This document shows, in pieces, positions 29,876 to 39,193 of a stretch of 64,000 nucleotides of DNA. Origin of the DNA: Poteriospumella lacustris (taxonomy: Eukaryota; Sar; Chrysophyceae; Chromulinales; Dinobryaceae); contig SMOI01000108.1 in assembly GCA_008000375.1 (NCBI GenBank), positions 1 to 64,000 on the forward strand, read 5' to 3'. Numbering within the stretch: position 1 is the stretch's first letter; the number at the start of each line of letters is the position of its first letter. Position numbers and translations under genes: made by a program. The notes under the pieces are model-generated. The model had not been told where the DNA came from, did not search any database, and saw only the letters and a program-made list of their open reading frames with translations.

Positions 29876-30269
29876 CTCGCCTGCTTGGTCGCCCGTGAAG
29901 TATAAACTCCCAGAACACGCCAAGCACCGCCGAAAGCATGGTCCGAGGGCCCGTGGAGAACGTGCACATCGAGCCCCACTCGGCGTTGGTACTGAGCTGC
30001 GCACACGCCTGCGGGTTGCTGCTCAGCCGGCTGGACACCATGTTGCAGATCAGCGTCAGCGTGCTGACGGGCAAGAGCTGCGGCACGCTCACAGACAGGA
30101 AGATCAGGTTGGCCGTGCCCACCGTCGTGCTGGGGTACGTGGCCTGCTGCGTCGAGCCGAGCAGCTTCTGCAGCCCGGGGCACAGTGTGATCTGCGGGTA
30201 CCGCGATAGTTCGGCTACTAAGCCCGGCTTGGAAAAAAAATGCTCCGAAATGCGGACGCATTGACGCAC

Positions 30270-30716
30270 ACCATGCCGTAGCGTCTATAGATATCGCTGG
30301 AATAAGGGTTCACGGATCTCGCTGCGAGTGAGCCAAAGCAGTTGGAACAGCAGGACGACAGGAAATGACCATCGTCGTGCCGGTACGACTGGGCCAACGA
30401 GTGTTGACGGACACAGTGGTGGGCGGGTTCACCGTTTGGGCGGCGGATCTCCCTTCACCGCACTGGGCAGTGGTGCCAGACGTCGTCCAATGTAGAGGAG
30501 ATGCAGTTGAATTACATATAGATGGAACGATTGATGTCAACAAAATTGATATATGGCGTGTGGCATGAAACAGGTAAATCAATGTCCTTGGCAATAGGGA
30601 TACCAGCAGGCATGCGGAGATCCTGCTGGTCCTCATGTGCATATGTCCGTCGTGAGACCTACGCAACGTCGAGCTACGCGACGAGCTCCAGAAGGCGACC
30701 ATTCTCATGCACATTC
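30270..30716. other. Intergenic region in the island
   Basis: 447 bases. Short ORFs exist on both strands; a plus-strand ORF at 30365-30568 has some GC-ending bias but no recognisable domain. I do not call a gene here. Confidence 0.4.
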
Positions 30717-33700
30717 TCAACGTTGGGTATTCGCCGTGGGCCGTTGGTGCTCCGGAAGCAGACGGCTCGCCCGTTGTCGGGCTTCCTCCGCAGACACGCC
30801 CAGGTACGTCTCATGGTACTGCTGCAGCAGTGTCATCGGGTTGTCCGATACGGCCAGCAGTCGTTTGATGGCCTGTCGCTCCGCGTCGGAGAACACCGCG
30901 AACGCATCCAAGCCGCACAGCTGCAGGCCAATAACTTCCACCTGTTTCCCTTGTGACTGCTGCAGCTTCTCCGCAACAGGTGGTGTGGTGGCGTCGGTCG
31001 TCTCCACCGCGTCGGACGACGACGATGGATGCGTCGTCTTACGTCTCTTCGTCATCGGACCCCCTTCGTCTGTTTCGCGTGGACGCCGTCCCAGGAGCGT
31101 TCCGGTCACCCGGTCTTCTTCTGGGAGGGCCTGCTCTTCGTCCGAAGACTCAGAGTCAGACTCAGAGTCAGCAGCAGCAGCATCAGCAGTCATCACCCAA
31201 TGTCTGCCGAAGAAAAAATTCGTCCCGATTTCCCCTGGGGTCACATCGACAGAATGGTCGGCTTGCGCGTTCACGGCGGCGTACAAGGTGGGTACGGGGT
31301 AGGTCATCGTCGTTTTGAAACCTTGTCTCGTTTTGCCTCTCCCTGTAACCTCCCGCCGGTCGCGCTGGGCGATGGCGAGCACGCCACCGTCGACGGTGTC
31401 GGTCGTCGCCGTCGACACCATCGACGACACCAAATTGCGCACACGGAAAGCAGCTTTCCAGTTTTTTACCTGTATCTCGCACGTGGTGAGAACAAAGCTG
31501 TCGCTGTCCCATGGGTCGATGGGCTTGTCAGGATCTGCTGGGTCCGGCAGCGCCACCGGAATGACGATGTCCTTCGCCGCCTCGCCATTCTTGCATAGCA
31601 CCGCCGCGCCTCGGGCCAGCAGGGCCTTGTACGAGGCGACCGATTTAATGGGGTCGAGGCTGGCTTTGACGAATTGGTTGAACATGACGATGCCATGGCG
31701 CAGCGCGTTGTCCTGCAGCAAGTCCGCGATCTTGCCTCGGGCTTGGTCGGATCCGCCGTAGAGCTCCACCAACACCTCGACGAGCGGGATCGGTCGACAC
31801 AAGGGCGACCAGGCCGCCGCCGTCGAGTCGGTGGCCGTGTCGTCAGCTGTAGCGGCGGTAGCACTGGACTGAGACACCGGATTTGTGCGGGGAAGGCGAG
31901 CACTCGCCTTGTCAAAGGCTCTGCTCAGCGCTAGACACACCACCAACTCACCCATCTCGCCTTTGCCTGACGGCAGCGCCAACGATCCTCGTACCGCAAT
32001 CCGATACAGGGCTTCCATCAACTTGCAAAATGCACCTTCGGTCTGCATGAGCTGTGCCGCCGCCTCCGCCAGCAACGGCTCCGACTGATAGCCGACGATG
32101 ACGTCCTGTCCATCGTCCGAGACGCCAAAGCACGTCGCCATATGCTGCCGAACGAGCAACTGCTTGTGAAGTGTACTCGTACTAGACAAGAAGTAGCGAC
32201 AGCCCAGGACCGCGAGGCGGGCCAGGTCTGTGTCGGTGGAGTCATCGGAGCGAGTGATGATCTGCGTCGGATCGGTTGCGTTCACCAGCTTTGTCTTCGC
32301 GAACGTCAGGATCTCGTCCATCGTCTCGGACTGCTCGTCGGCCGTATGAGCCATCTGAAACGACTGGTGGGCGAGCATCGCGAACAGGGGGCGGGACAAG
32401 AGCGCCAACGTCACCGGACACCACGACACCGTCACACCCCGGTCGCCACCGCTGCTGTGATTGCCGCCGAACGGACGATACGTCACGACGTCCGACAGCA
32501 TGTGGTCCGTGGTCCCCGGGTTGCACATGGGTAGCATACAAAAGGGAGGCAACACCCGCCGTGGCTCGTTCATGGCCTTCACATCGGGCGGGCGCACCGA
32601 TGGCGTCATATACAGACTGCTATCCGCAGGAAACAGATTGCTGATGTGGGAATTGGTGTCCGTAAATAATGCAAACAGTTTGGCCTTGGTGCCGATATCA
32701 CGTAAACCTTTGCGAATACGATTTAGCACGGACACGGTCGTGCTCTCTCCAGTAGTGGTCCTCACCGGACATTCTTTGGCCAACGCGGCGGCCTCGTCGA
32801 AGACGAAAACGACAAACGCCGTTTCAGGCACAGACACCGCGGGTAGACGTGCGGAGGTCTTCTTCGTGTATTGCTTGACCACTTCGTCCCAGAAGGTCCG
32901 ACTATCTTCATCATCGGCCACGACGTGCGCCAGCCAATCGCGCCGAACCTTCGGGTCGTCCCAGATCGACGGAATCGCACCATAGTTCTTCACGATCAAG
33001 AGCAAGAACAGGGGCCAAAACTCGGACTTCAAGCCGAATCGGTTAATGCATTCCATGAGCACGCTGGTACGCGGTGGATACCCGGTCTTATCGCTTCTGC
33101 AACAGATGTAGATCACGTGCATGTGGTCCCGAGTGGCCAGCTGTAGCGCCAGTCGGGTCTTGCCCATGCCGGAGCTTTGGATGATCGCCGAGAAGGGTCC
33201 TTTGTAGGCCTGCGCTGCGGGCGATTTGACGTTCGAATGGAACCGCTCAACGCCTGTCTTCACGTGCTGTTCCAAATAGGCCAGCACGTCGTAGCCGACG
33301 GTCTGGAACGGCTTGCTCAGCAACAATTCCATTAACACCGTCTGCTCCCGGTCTACATACGTTGAGGTCAGCAAGCGAGTGCGGGTATAAGGTAGATGTG
33401 ACCATTCTGGATACCTGCGTTGTTGGCACCCTCCGGAGGGGTAAAGGTTTTGCTCCAATCCAACAGTGTGACCGCAGCCCACTTGGCTGCGGTCCGGTTT
33501 GAGATGATGAAACCTCCGGAGGAGGTTTTGCTCATCCAAAGCATCGGTTTGAGATGATTACTCAGAAGGTCACTAAGTTCGGATTGCTGCTGTGACGTCA
33601 CAAACTTCCACAGGCTCGTTTCGTCCATCACCTCCGGATCCTCGTTGGCAATAGCCTTCAATACAGAAGGCAACCAGTTCTCAGCATCGTCCCGGGCGAA

Positions 33701-33907
33701 TACTGACACCAACGATGCAAACGATACTGTTGCTTTCGCTGCTACTTGAGGAGGTTCAGCTGTGTGTGTTGCAGTTACTTCCATGGCTGAAGGTTGTTCT
33801 GGTGGTAGCTCTTGTTCAGGTGATTCTGGTGTTGGCACCGCCACTGCTGGGGCTTTTTTCGTTACCTTCGCAGCTTTTGCTTTTGTCTTTGATCCCGGGC
33901 GCGGCAT
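30717..33907 (-). CDS. Crinkler-like P-loop NTPase / PD-(D/E)XK nuclease protein (1042 aa)
   Basis: Two exons: 33907-33415 and 33352-30717. The 62-base intron (GTATCC...TATGTAG) joins an ORF ending GANNA to the main frame in phase. The N-terminus is Lys/Ala-rich (KTKAKAAKVTKK), then helical. An NTPase follows: Walker A SSGMGKT at ~224-230 and Walker B FVVFVFDE at ~344-351. A helical middle leads to a restriction-nuclease-like domain: helix GEMGELVVCLALSRAF, strand DIVIPV and the core C-E790-I-Q-V-K794. The C-terminus has an acidic run and a nuclear-localisation-like MTKRRKT. NTPase-nuclease pairs of this kind are typical of Crinkler/RHS-type proteins, thought to descend from transposon or bacterial conflict genes. 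The LxLFLAK header of oomycete Crinklers is not seen. Intact. Confidence 0.75.
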
Positions 33908-33931
33908 TATGTTCGGATTTAAGTTGTGACA

Positions 33932-34591
33932 TTTCAGCTCCTGCGCCGATTCGAATATCCGGGTTCACTTCTTCCCCCGACGACATTCGTGTTGGACAAA
34001 CATGTCACGACATGTGACAAGATGAAACCGTTGGCGCAGCGTTCAAACGCCTCGCCACTCGCACACATTGTCACATCATCTTCCAAATTAATTATTAATT
34101 ATTAATTATTATAGATATAGATTTCCAGCTTATCTCCAGCTTACCTGAACGGAGATGACCATGGACCTGTGTTACAGAATTCAACTACTCACTCGTTGCT
34201 CACCTGCCTCACTGTTACTTTGTCTAACAGAGTAGTTGAATTACAGCCACCATGGAGCCCTCCACCTCGCTCCCATTCACGGACCCAGTATGTACCAAAA
34301 TTTTGACCCTATCAGATCTAGTACATATGTGGTGTGCTGATATCCTTTGGTACACATTAGATAAGGAAGACACAACGTACGTGAACTGATAGGGTGCACT
34401 GTAGGGCCTAGGTGAAATCGCTTTGTTTCGTTGGGGCTACGTACTGTACGTTGTGTCTTCCTTATCAACTGTGTCCTTATCTAATATCAGCGCACCACAT
34501 ATGTACTAGATCGGATAGGGTCAAAATCGAATGTCGTCGGGGGAAGAAGTGAAGAAGTCAGCGGATATTCGAATCGGTGCAGGAGCTGAAA
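33932..34591. repeat. Nested inverted-repeat (foldback) cluster
   Basis: Outer pair: 33932-33989 with 34528-34591 (one arm has a ~6-base insertion; TTTCAGCTCCTGC.CCGATTC is shared). Inner pair: 34300-34380 with 34446-34527, about 80 bases each and near-identical at both ends. A third small pair lies at about 34175-34190 with 34229-34244. Between outer and inner left arms is a ~310-base stretch with an ATTAATT array (34088-34113). It starts 25 bases upstream of the NTPase-nuclease start codon. It resembles foldback/MITE DNA; no transposase was found. Confidence 0.7.
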
Positions 34592-34690
34592 TTGCCTGAT
34601 ACAAGGGAAAGCCCCCGCGGTAAGTGTGGAGGCTATATAAGTAGTATATATAGACCTCCACACCTTACCGCTGGGGGGCTTTTCCCTTGT
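34591..34690. repeat. 29-bp direct repeat copy 2 inside a ~40-bp-stem hairpin
   Basis: 34591-34619 repeats 29239-29267 exactly. It runs into a long hairpin, 34601-34690: ACAAGGGAAAGCCCCC...GCGGTAAG...TGTGGAGG pairs with the right half ending CTTTTCCCTTGT, with only single-base bulges, around a TATATA core. Confidence 0.8.
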
Positions 34691-34810
34691 TAGTCCCATG
34701 GATGGTTGCCTATTCTTATCTCCTCGAAACACATTAGTACAAATCATATCAAACTAATAGCAGGATATTGAAAAATAGTGAATTTTACAGCATGTACACT
34801 AACGAGCTTG
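34620..34810. other. Intergenic region, right edge of the island
   Basis: It completes the hairpin to 34690, then 120 bases without features before the stop of the pyrophosphatase gene. Confidence 0.5.
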
Positions 34811-35711
34811 CTAACGCAGTCGAATGGTGCTAAGTCGAACACCGATCACTATTCCGAGCGCAAACATCAAACTAATCATAACTGGTGATGTTGAAACGGA
34901 AGAACTCTCCGATTTTGCGGTGGAATTCGAATACGCGGTGTACTTTGCACTGCTTCCTCTGGAGAGCTGAACGGGATACTTCTCTTCATTCTTCAAGAAT
35001 TTGCGGGCCACGACAAAACCGACATCCAAATCGTACATGGATGCCAAACAGAACAAATAGAATCCTATTTTACCCATGTAGATCGACAAAAGCGCCTTGT
35101 CGACATCGGTCCACTTCGCGAGGTCGACTTGGGAATCGTTTTCTGAGTGCTTCGCGAAGAGTCCTGCAACTTGACCAGCAGCGCTTTGAATCAGAAACGT
35201 TAGTTGTCGAGGGGACCGAAACATCATCAGGTTAAGCTTCGCCAGAGCTGCGATGTCCTTGAAATTAGGTCTTCGGGCAGCGGTACTCGGAGTAGATGAC
35301 GGTCCAGATAGGGGGCTTGCGGACTTCACCGCTGAACCAAAATCAACGCAGCATAGTTGGCACAATCGAGTTGAGTAAATGAACACATCTGCAATTTCTT
35401 CACCCAGGTGAAGAATCTCCGGAATGGAAAGGCCATTTTTCGTTGCGTCATTGAGAACAAACTGCGAATCCAAATCGCCTTTCCATTGGAAAATTTCGCA
35501 AATTTCACCACATTCACCTGGGAGATACAGTGGCGGTAAAGCAAAAACTTCTCATAAAATCGGCATATGGCTCCCTACCAGATAGAGCCATGGCAATGGA
35601 TGGTGGCTTATGGAACTTTTCCCAGTTCCTTTCTTTGCAAAATGTCTCCGCGCGATCAGTGGCATTTTCGAAGGTCTTGAAAGGAATCACCTTTGTGTCA
35701 TCGATCGGCAT
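34811..35711 (-). CDS. DCTPP1: Double MazG-type dCTP pyrophosphatase-like protein with C-terminal anchor
   Basis: Exons 35711-35579 and 35517-34811, giving 279 residues; the joint reads ALS-GECGE. The first half matches DCTPP1/RS21-C6: RNWEKFHKPPSIAMALSGE, the metal motif ECGEICEIFQW, then EEIADVFIYSTRLCQL, so all acidic ligands are present. A second half repeats the layout (SPRQLTFLIQSAAGQVAGLF, MGKIGFYLFCLASMYDLDVG, KFLKNEEKYPV, GSSAKYTAY) but has lost the Glu/Asp ligands. The last ~25 residues are a membrane helix (MISLMFALGIVIGVRL) followed by two arginines. DCTPP1 clears dCTP and modified dCTP analogues. Here one active and one degenerate unit in tandem may mimic the usual dimer, and the tail may anchor it to a membrane. 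Confidence 0.82.
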
Positions 35712-36131
35712 TTTCAATATATTTACTCGATGAACACCAAAGAGAATTAAATGCTATTGCACATATGATTTACCACTAATGATATTGTCTGAATATGGAT
35801 ATTAAATATGGGATGGTTTCTGGCCGACTTCATTCAGCAGAAAGTGCACTGCCCATCGTCATCATCATGTACGATTTGAATGTGGGCTGCTGCTGCTGCT
35901 GACGCTCTGACTGCTCCTGTTCCTTCTCCCCGAGCAAATTCTCAACAGCAGTATCCTGATGCTAAACTCAGATATGCTGATGCTAAAACAAGATCGAAAT
36001 TAAAAATGACAGATTACTGCGCAACCAAAAACCAAATGTGTGAAAAAAATGCAAGTACAAAAGAAATCATCAGCATGTTCCGTAGTCATGAAGGATACAC
36101 AGTCGTTGAAAACCGCTATACCGGCTACCAG
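35712..36131. other. Intergenic region between two minus-strand genes
   Basis: 420 bases. Contains a short (CTG)5 run near 35885 and an imperfect 20-base tandem repeat with GCTGATGCTAAA-like units near 35955-35995. A plus-strand ORF starting at 35880 continues antisense through the transporter and is not trusted. Confidence 0.5.
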
Positions 36132-37760
36132 TTACGAGGTTTCTGTCGGAAGCAACGCACGGACTTCGTTGGCATCCGTAGTATCATCCCGCCTTACTCT
36201 ACTTTGCGCACCACAAAGTCTATCAGACATGCACGAAATGGAGGGGGCCGAGTCAAACATTTCGTCAACCAGGCGGTAGCATTGCTCCAAATCAACATGG
36301 CGGGTCTCCGGAATGTAGAAATATACAAAATACAAGGCCAGTGTGTTGCAGACGGCGAAGAAGAAAAATACCACTTCGAAGCCCAAGTACGCCAGCGCAC
36401 TCGGGAAAACAAATGTCACCGCAAAGTACGACGTGAACAACGCCAAATTGGACAAGGCATTCGCCGTCGATCGAATGTAGAAGGGAGTGATTTCGTTCAG
36501 GACGAAGTACGCCATCGAACCAAAACCCAATTGAAATCCAAATCCCGACAGAAAAATGAACACGTAGGAGTAACTGCCCAAGTAGAACACATACGAAAAG
36601 CCGGCGAGGAACAAAGACACGGCCATGATGATGGCGGAGATTATCAAAAATGTCCGCCTACCCAACAAGTCTCCGATCCACAACATCACGTACGCGGACA
36701 CCAACCGAGTCGCGAGGTAGCCAAACACATAGTCTTGGGCATTCTCCAAGTTAAAGTCCTCGAATATGGAGAACGAAAAGTAGAGAAACACTGTTTGGCC
36801 CGTGAAAATCTTCAACATGTTGAACGTAACTTTGAGCAACAAACACCGTCGATAGAGTTGATCATGAACAATCAGCTGTAACGATGGCGTCAACGCATCA
36901 TACAATCCACTTTGGAACACCCAATGTTTGGTATTTTCCATTCGATACACAGCCAGTTTCTCATCGATGACCAGTTTTTCTCGTCTCTCTTGACTTATAC
37001 TTTCTTTCAGTTTATTCAAATCATCTTCATCGGCGTCGGGCGTAATGAAACGCAAGGCCCGTAGAACATCCTCATCAGGGTAGTCGTGAAACATTAACCA
37101 CACCGGATTGTGCGGAATGAAAAGACTGCATAAAGCCATGACTAGCGCCAAGATGTACGCGATGCGAAACGACCAAACCCAACCATAACCACCAACCAGT
37201 TGATTGATGTAGCCGGTAAAGAAACCAATATTCATCCCCAGCATTACCATGAGTTCCACCGATGAACCATAACTCCCTCGAACAGATGCTGGAAGCGTCT
37301 CCGTGATGTATTGTGGAATACTGTGCAATGTCGAAGCAATACCTCCTCCATACACTAGCCTTCCGGCAATGAGAAGAATCAGCGGTCCCATTGTGTTCCA
37401 TTCGAGCTCACCAGCCACACTGACGAAAAGTCCCGCAATGAAGTACAATGTGGAAGCCAAAAGGATTTCGTCCTTCTTGGACATATTGTCGGCGAATCGC
37501 AGCAGCAAAGAATAGCAGATGACCGCACCTAAGGCTGCACCCGCGGCGACAAAGCCCAACAGTGCCGAATTCTCATACGTGATTTTGTAGTACGAATATT
37601 TCGACTGATCGTCATCTGCTGACCCATAGTGCGAGAATGTATACATGACCCAGATAGTCGCCCCAATTTCATAACCGAACAGAACGCTCCCCAAATTGGC
37701 AAAAATGACCAAGTAGGTTAGCGCCCATGGATTGGGTGTCTTCTTTTCCTCGACGGTCAT
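36132..37760 (-). CDS. Sugar-porter family MFS transporter
   Basis: Single exon, 542 residues, about 12 membrane helices. The N-terminus MTVEEKKTPNPWALTYLVIF leads into helix 1 with GYEIG. Sugar-porter marks: GRLVYGGG in the first half, PQYITETLPASVRG after helix 6, and a central cytosolic loop starting PHNPVWLMFHDY. The second half has RTFLIISAIIMAV and the late ETRHVDLEQCY, equivalent to PETKG. It moves a hexose or related solute across plasma or vacuolar membrane; substrate is not predictable. The C-terminal tail is acidic and hydrophilic. Confidence 0.85.
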   Translation of the reverse strand: MTVEEKKTPNPWALTYLVIFANLGSVLFGYEIGATIWVMYTFSHYGSADDDQSKYSYYKITYENSALLGFVAAGAALGAVICYSLLLRFADNMSKKDEILLASTLYFIAGLFVSVAGELEWNTMGPLILLIAGRLVYGGGIASTLHSIPQYITETLPASVRGSYGSSVELMVMLGMNIGFFTGYINQLVGGYGWVWSFRIAYILALVMALCSLFIPHNPVWLMFHDYPDEDVLRALRFITPDADEDDLNKLKESISQERREKLVIDEKLAVYRMENTKHWVFQSGLYDALTPSLQLIVHDQLYRRCLLLKVTFNMLKIFTGQTVFLYFSFSIFEDFNLENAQDYVFGYLATRLVSAYVMLWIGDLLGRRTFLIISAIIMAVSLFLAGFSYVFYLGSYSYVFIFLSGFGFQLGFGSMAYFVLNEITPFYIRSTANALSNLALFTSYFAVTFVFPSALAYLGFEVVFFFFAVCNTLALYFVYFYIPETRHVDLEQCYRLVDEMFDSAPSISCMSDRLCGAQSRVRRDDTTDANEVRALLPTETS

Positions 37761-38222
37761 TCTATTCCAAAATCATGGATGTCACTGCTCACAGATGAAA
37801 CCCTTGACAGAATAGTACACCTGAATAGAACATCAAATGCCGTATACTGTTGTACCATCGATGTAAACCATAAATAAACCTTTCGCATATCGATCGGACC
37901 TGTGCCCACCGATGAAAAATTTCACCATTCCCAAATACCTAAAGTTTAGGTGTTGCGGCTGCTGAAGTCGGCGTGTGGCCTCATCATCGAAATTAGGTAC
38001 TACAGCTGTAGAAAGAAAACGGAGTGAAAGTAATCTTGCGACATAAGGTTAGATATTGAAGTCCATGATGCTAATTATTGTAAATTTTTCTCAAAGACAT
38101 GAGTGTGGAACAGGTGGCGGGGGACCGAGAGAACGTAGGCAGGGTGGTCATTGGAAGCTACAGAGTGATTTTGACTATAATGTGCATATACAAGTTATTG
38201 AAGAATGGTAGACAAAAAGACC
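37761..38222. other. Intergenic region between two minus-strand genes
   Basis: 462 bases, AT-rich, with no gene seen. It should hold the transporter promoter and the 3' end of the MED21-like gene. Confidence 0.5.
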
Positions 38223-38628
38223 CTAACTGAGACCTAACATTTCGTCCGAAAGCGCCTACAGAGCCAGCAATTCTCATATCAGCATCAACATGGAAACTTG
38301 TTGAACAGGTTGCACTTACCTCATCAAGTTTTTGATCCACTTTCTTCCGTAACTCTGTTAGTTGCATATTAAGTTCTAGGATTGACCGCTTCTCTTCAGA
38401 GCAATCCCTTAGAGCCTTCTGCAAACGTTGCTCCAATTCATCATCCGTCATGTCAATACCCGGGATAGACTCAATTGATTGAAGCAGCTCTTTGTGACAA
38501 TCGATGATAGCATCCTCTTGGGCCTTCGATTCCTCTTGAACATTGGTGTTGCTTCGCATCGCTTCGAACACATTCAAGACCAATTTATCGACAAGGTTGT
38601 GGACGTCGTCGATGCCGTGGCCGCTCAT
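38223..38628 (-). CDS. MED21: MED21/SRB7-like Mediator subunit
   Basis: Exons 38628-38320 and 38255-38223, giving 113 residues; donor GAG|GTAAGT, acceptor CTGTAG, tail ALSDEMLGLS. The N-terminal helix (VHNLVDKLVLNVFEAM), a linker, then HKELLQSIESIPGID and a heptad-rich coiled coil (LELNMQLTELRKKVDQKL) match the layout of MED21, which pairs with MED7 in the Mediator middle module. Length is slightly short for the family (about 130-150). The reading-through ORF beyond 38320 is intron. It is divergent to the NDR-IQ giant. A different small coiled-coil protein is possible. Confidence 0.55.
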
Positions 38629-39193
38629 GGTTGATCAAATTCTTGCACTAAAGGCTATCTGCAGACGATTTCCTGGCTCTCGTATTCCTTGATGGTCTAC
38701 TCTCTGGCTTAACTTTTGTGAGCCGTCACTCGTCTCCTTCTTTGACATCAAGTGATGAGAGAAGGTCGAGTTGCTTCTTTGGCGATTGGATTCCGATTGC
38801 GACATCGCCGCCATCGTCACCATGTCGCCTACTCAAAATGTGAATCCAAATATAGCTTTTTACTGATGGAAAAGGAGTGCTTGTTAAGCGTCACCTGTGT
38901 GATGTGGCCGTTTCCCGTTTTCAGTCCTCGACGACGACTCGACGACGACTCGATGACTCGATGACCTTCATATATATCCGTGGTCAAATGATAGCAACTT
39001 CCGGGACCATTTGAAATTGTTTGTTGCCTTGTGTTGGTTGATTTTCACTGCCTTGACCGGAGAAAGCAGCGAAGCATCGGACGGTTACAGAATCGTTGAT
39101 TCTAATCAGCTTCACGAAGCATCCTCATCAAGTTCATCACGAGAAGTACTGTGGTCGTTGAAACCACTCTTCAAATAGTGATCACAATACATC
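38629..39193. promoter_or_regulatory. Divergent promoter region
   Basis: 565 bases between the MED21-like and NDR-IQ-SAM-ankyrin start codons. Contains a short imperfect array of CTCGACGACGA-type units (about 38930-38962). No gene accepted. Confidence 0.5.

Larger units (their letters stand above)
29239..30269 (-). pseudogene. Unrecognised GC-rich gene broken by about three frameshifts
   Basis: Strong GC-ending codon use marks one coding path that hops frames on the minus strand. About 30249-29905 is the first segment, with peptides such as LSRYPQITLCPGLQKLL and CTFSTGPRTMLSAVLGVFW. About 29905-29850 is the second (LYFTGDQAGESYVLKDKD). About 29845-29490 is the third (SVYFGSPGDPGYPLAWVAEH, then ALVVFTDNDAYRLDML). 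About 29487-29240 is the fourth (SYLVPGALGDALPPRRLKDW, then IDGRGVARTP). The second break coincides with a perfect 11-base hairpin. No domain is recognised, and a mobile-element or virus-like origin cannot be tested here. The codon signal argues for a formerly real protein. Confidence 0.55.

Noticed and set aside
29938-30264. Plus-strand ORF opposite the broken island gene
   Set aside because: Codon third positions are GC-rich in the minus-strand frame, not in this one.
33368-33907. Separate 179-residue gene upstream of the NTPase
   Set aside because: A 62-base GT-AG intron joins it in phase to the NTPase frame, giving one protein.
35880-36881. 333-codon plus-strand ORF overlapping the transporter
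   Set aside because: Two thirds run antisense to a clear sugar porter; the unique 5' part has no recognisable domain.
38635-38823. Small ORF upstream of the MED21-like gene
   Set aside because: Not joinable in phase to the gene and lacking any domain; likely 5' UTR or promoter.
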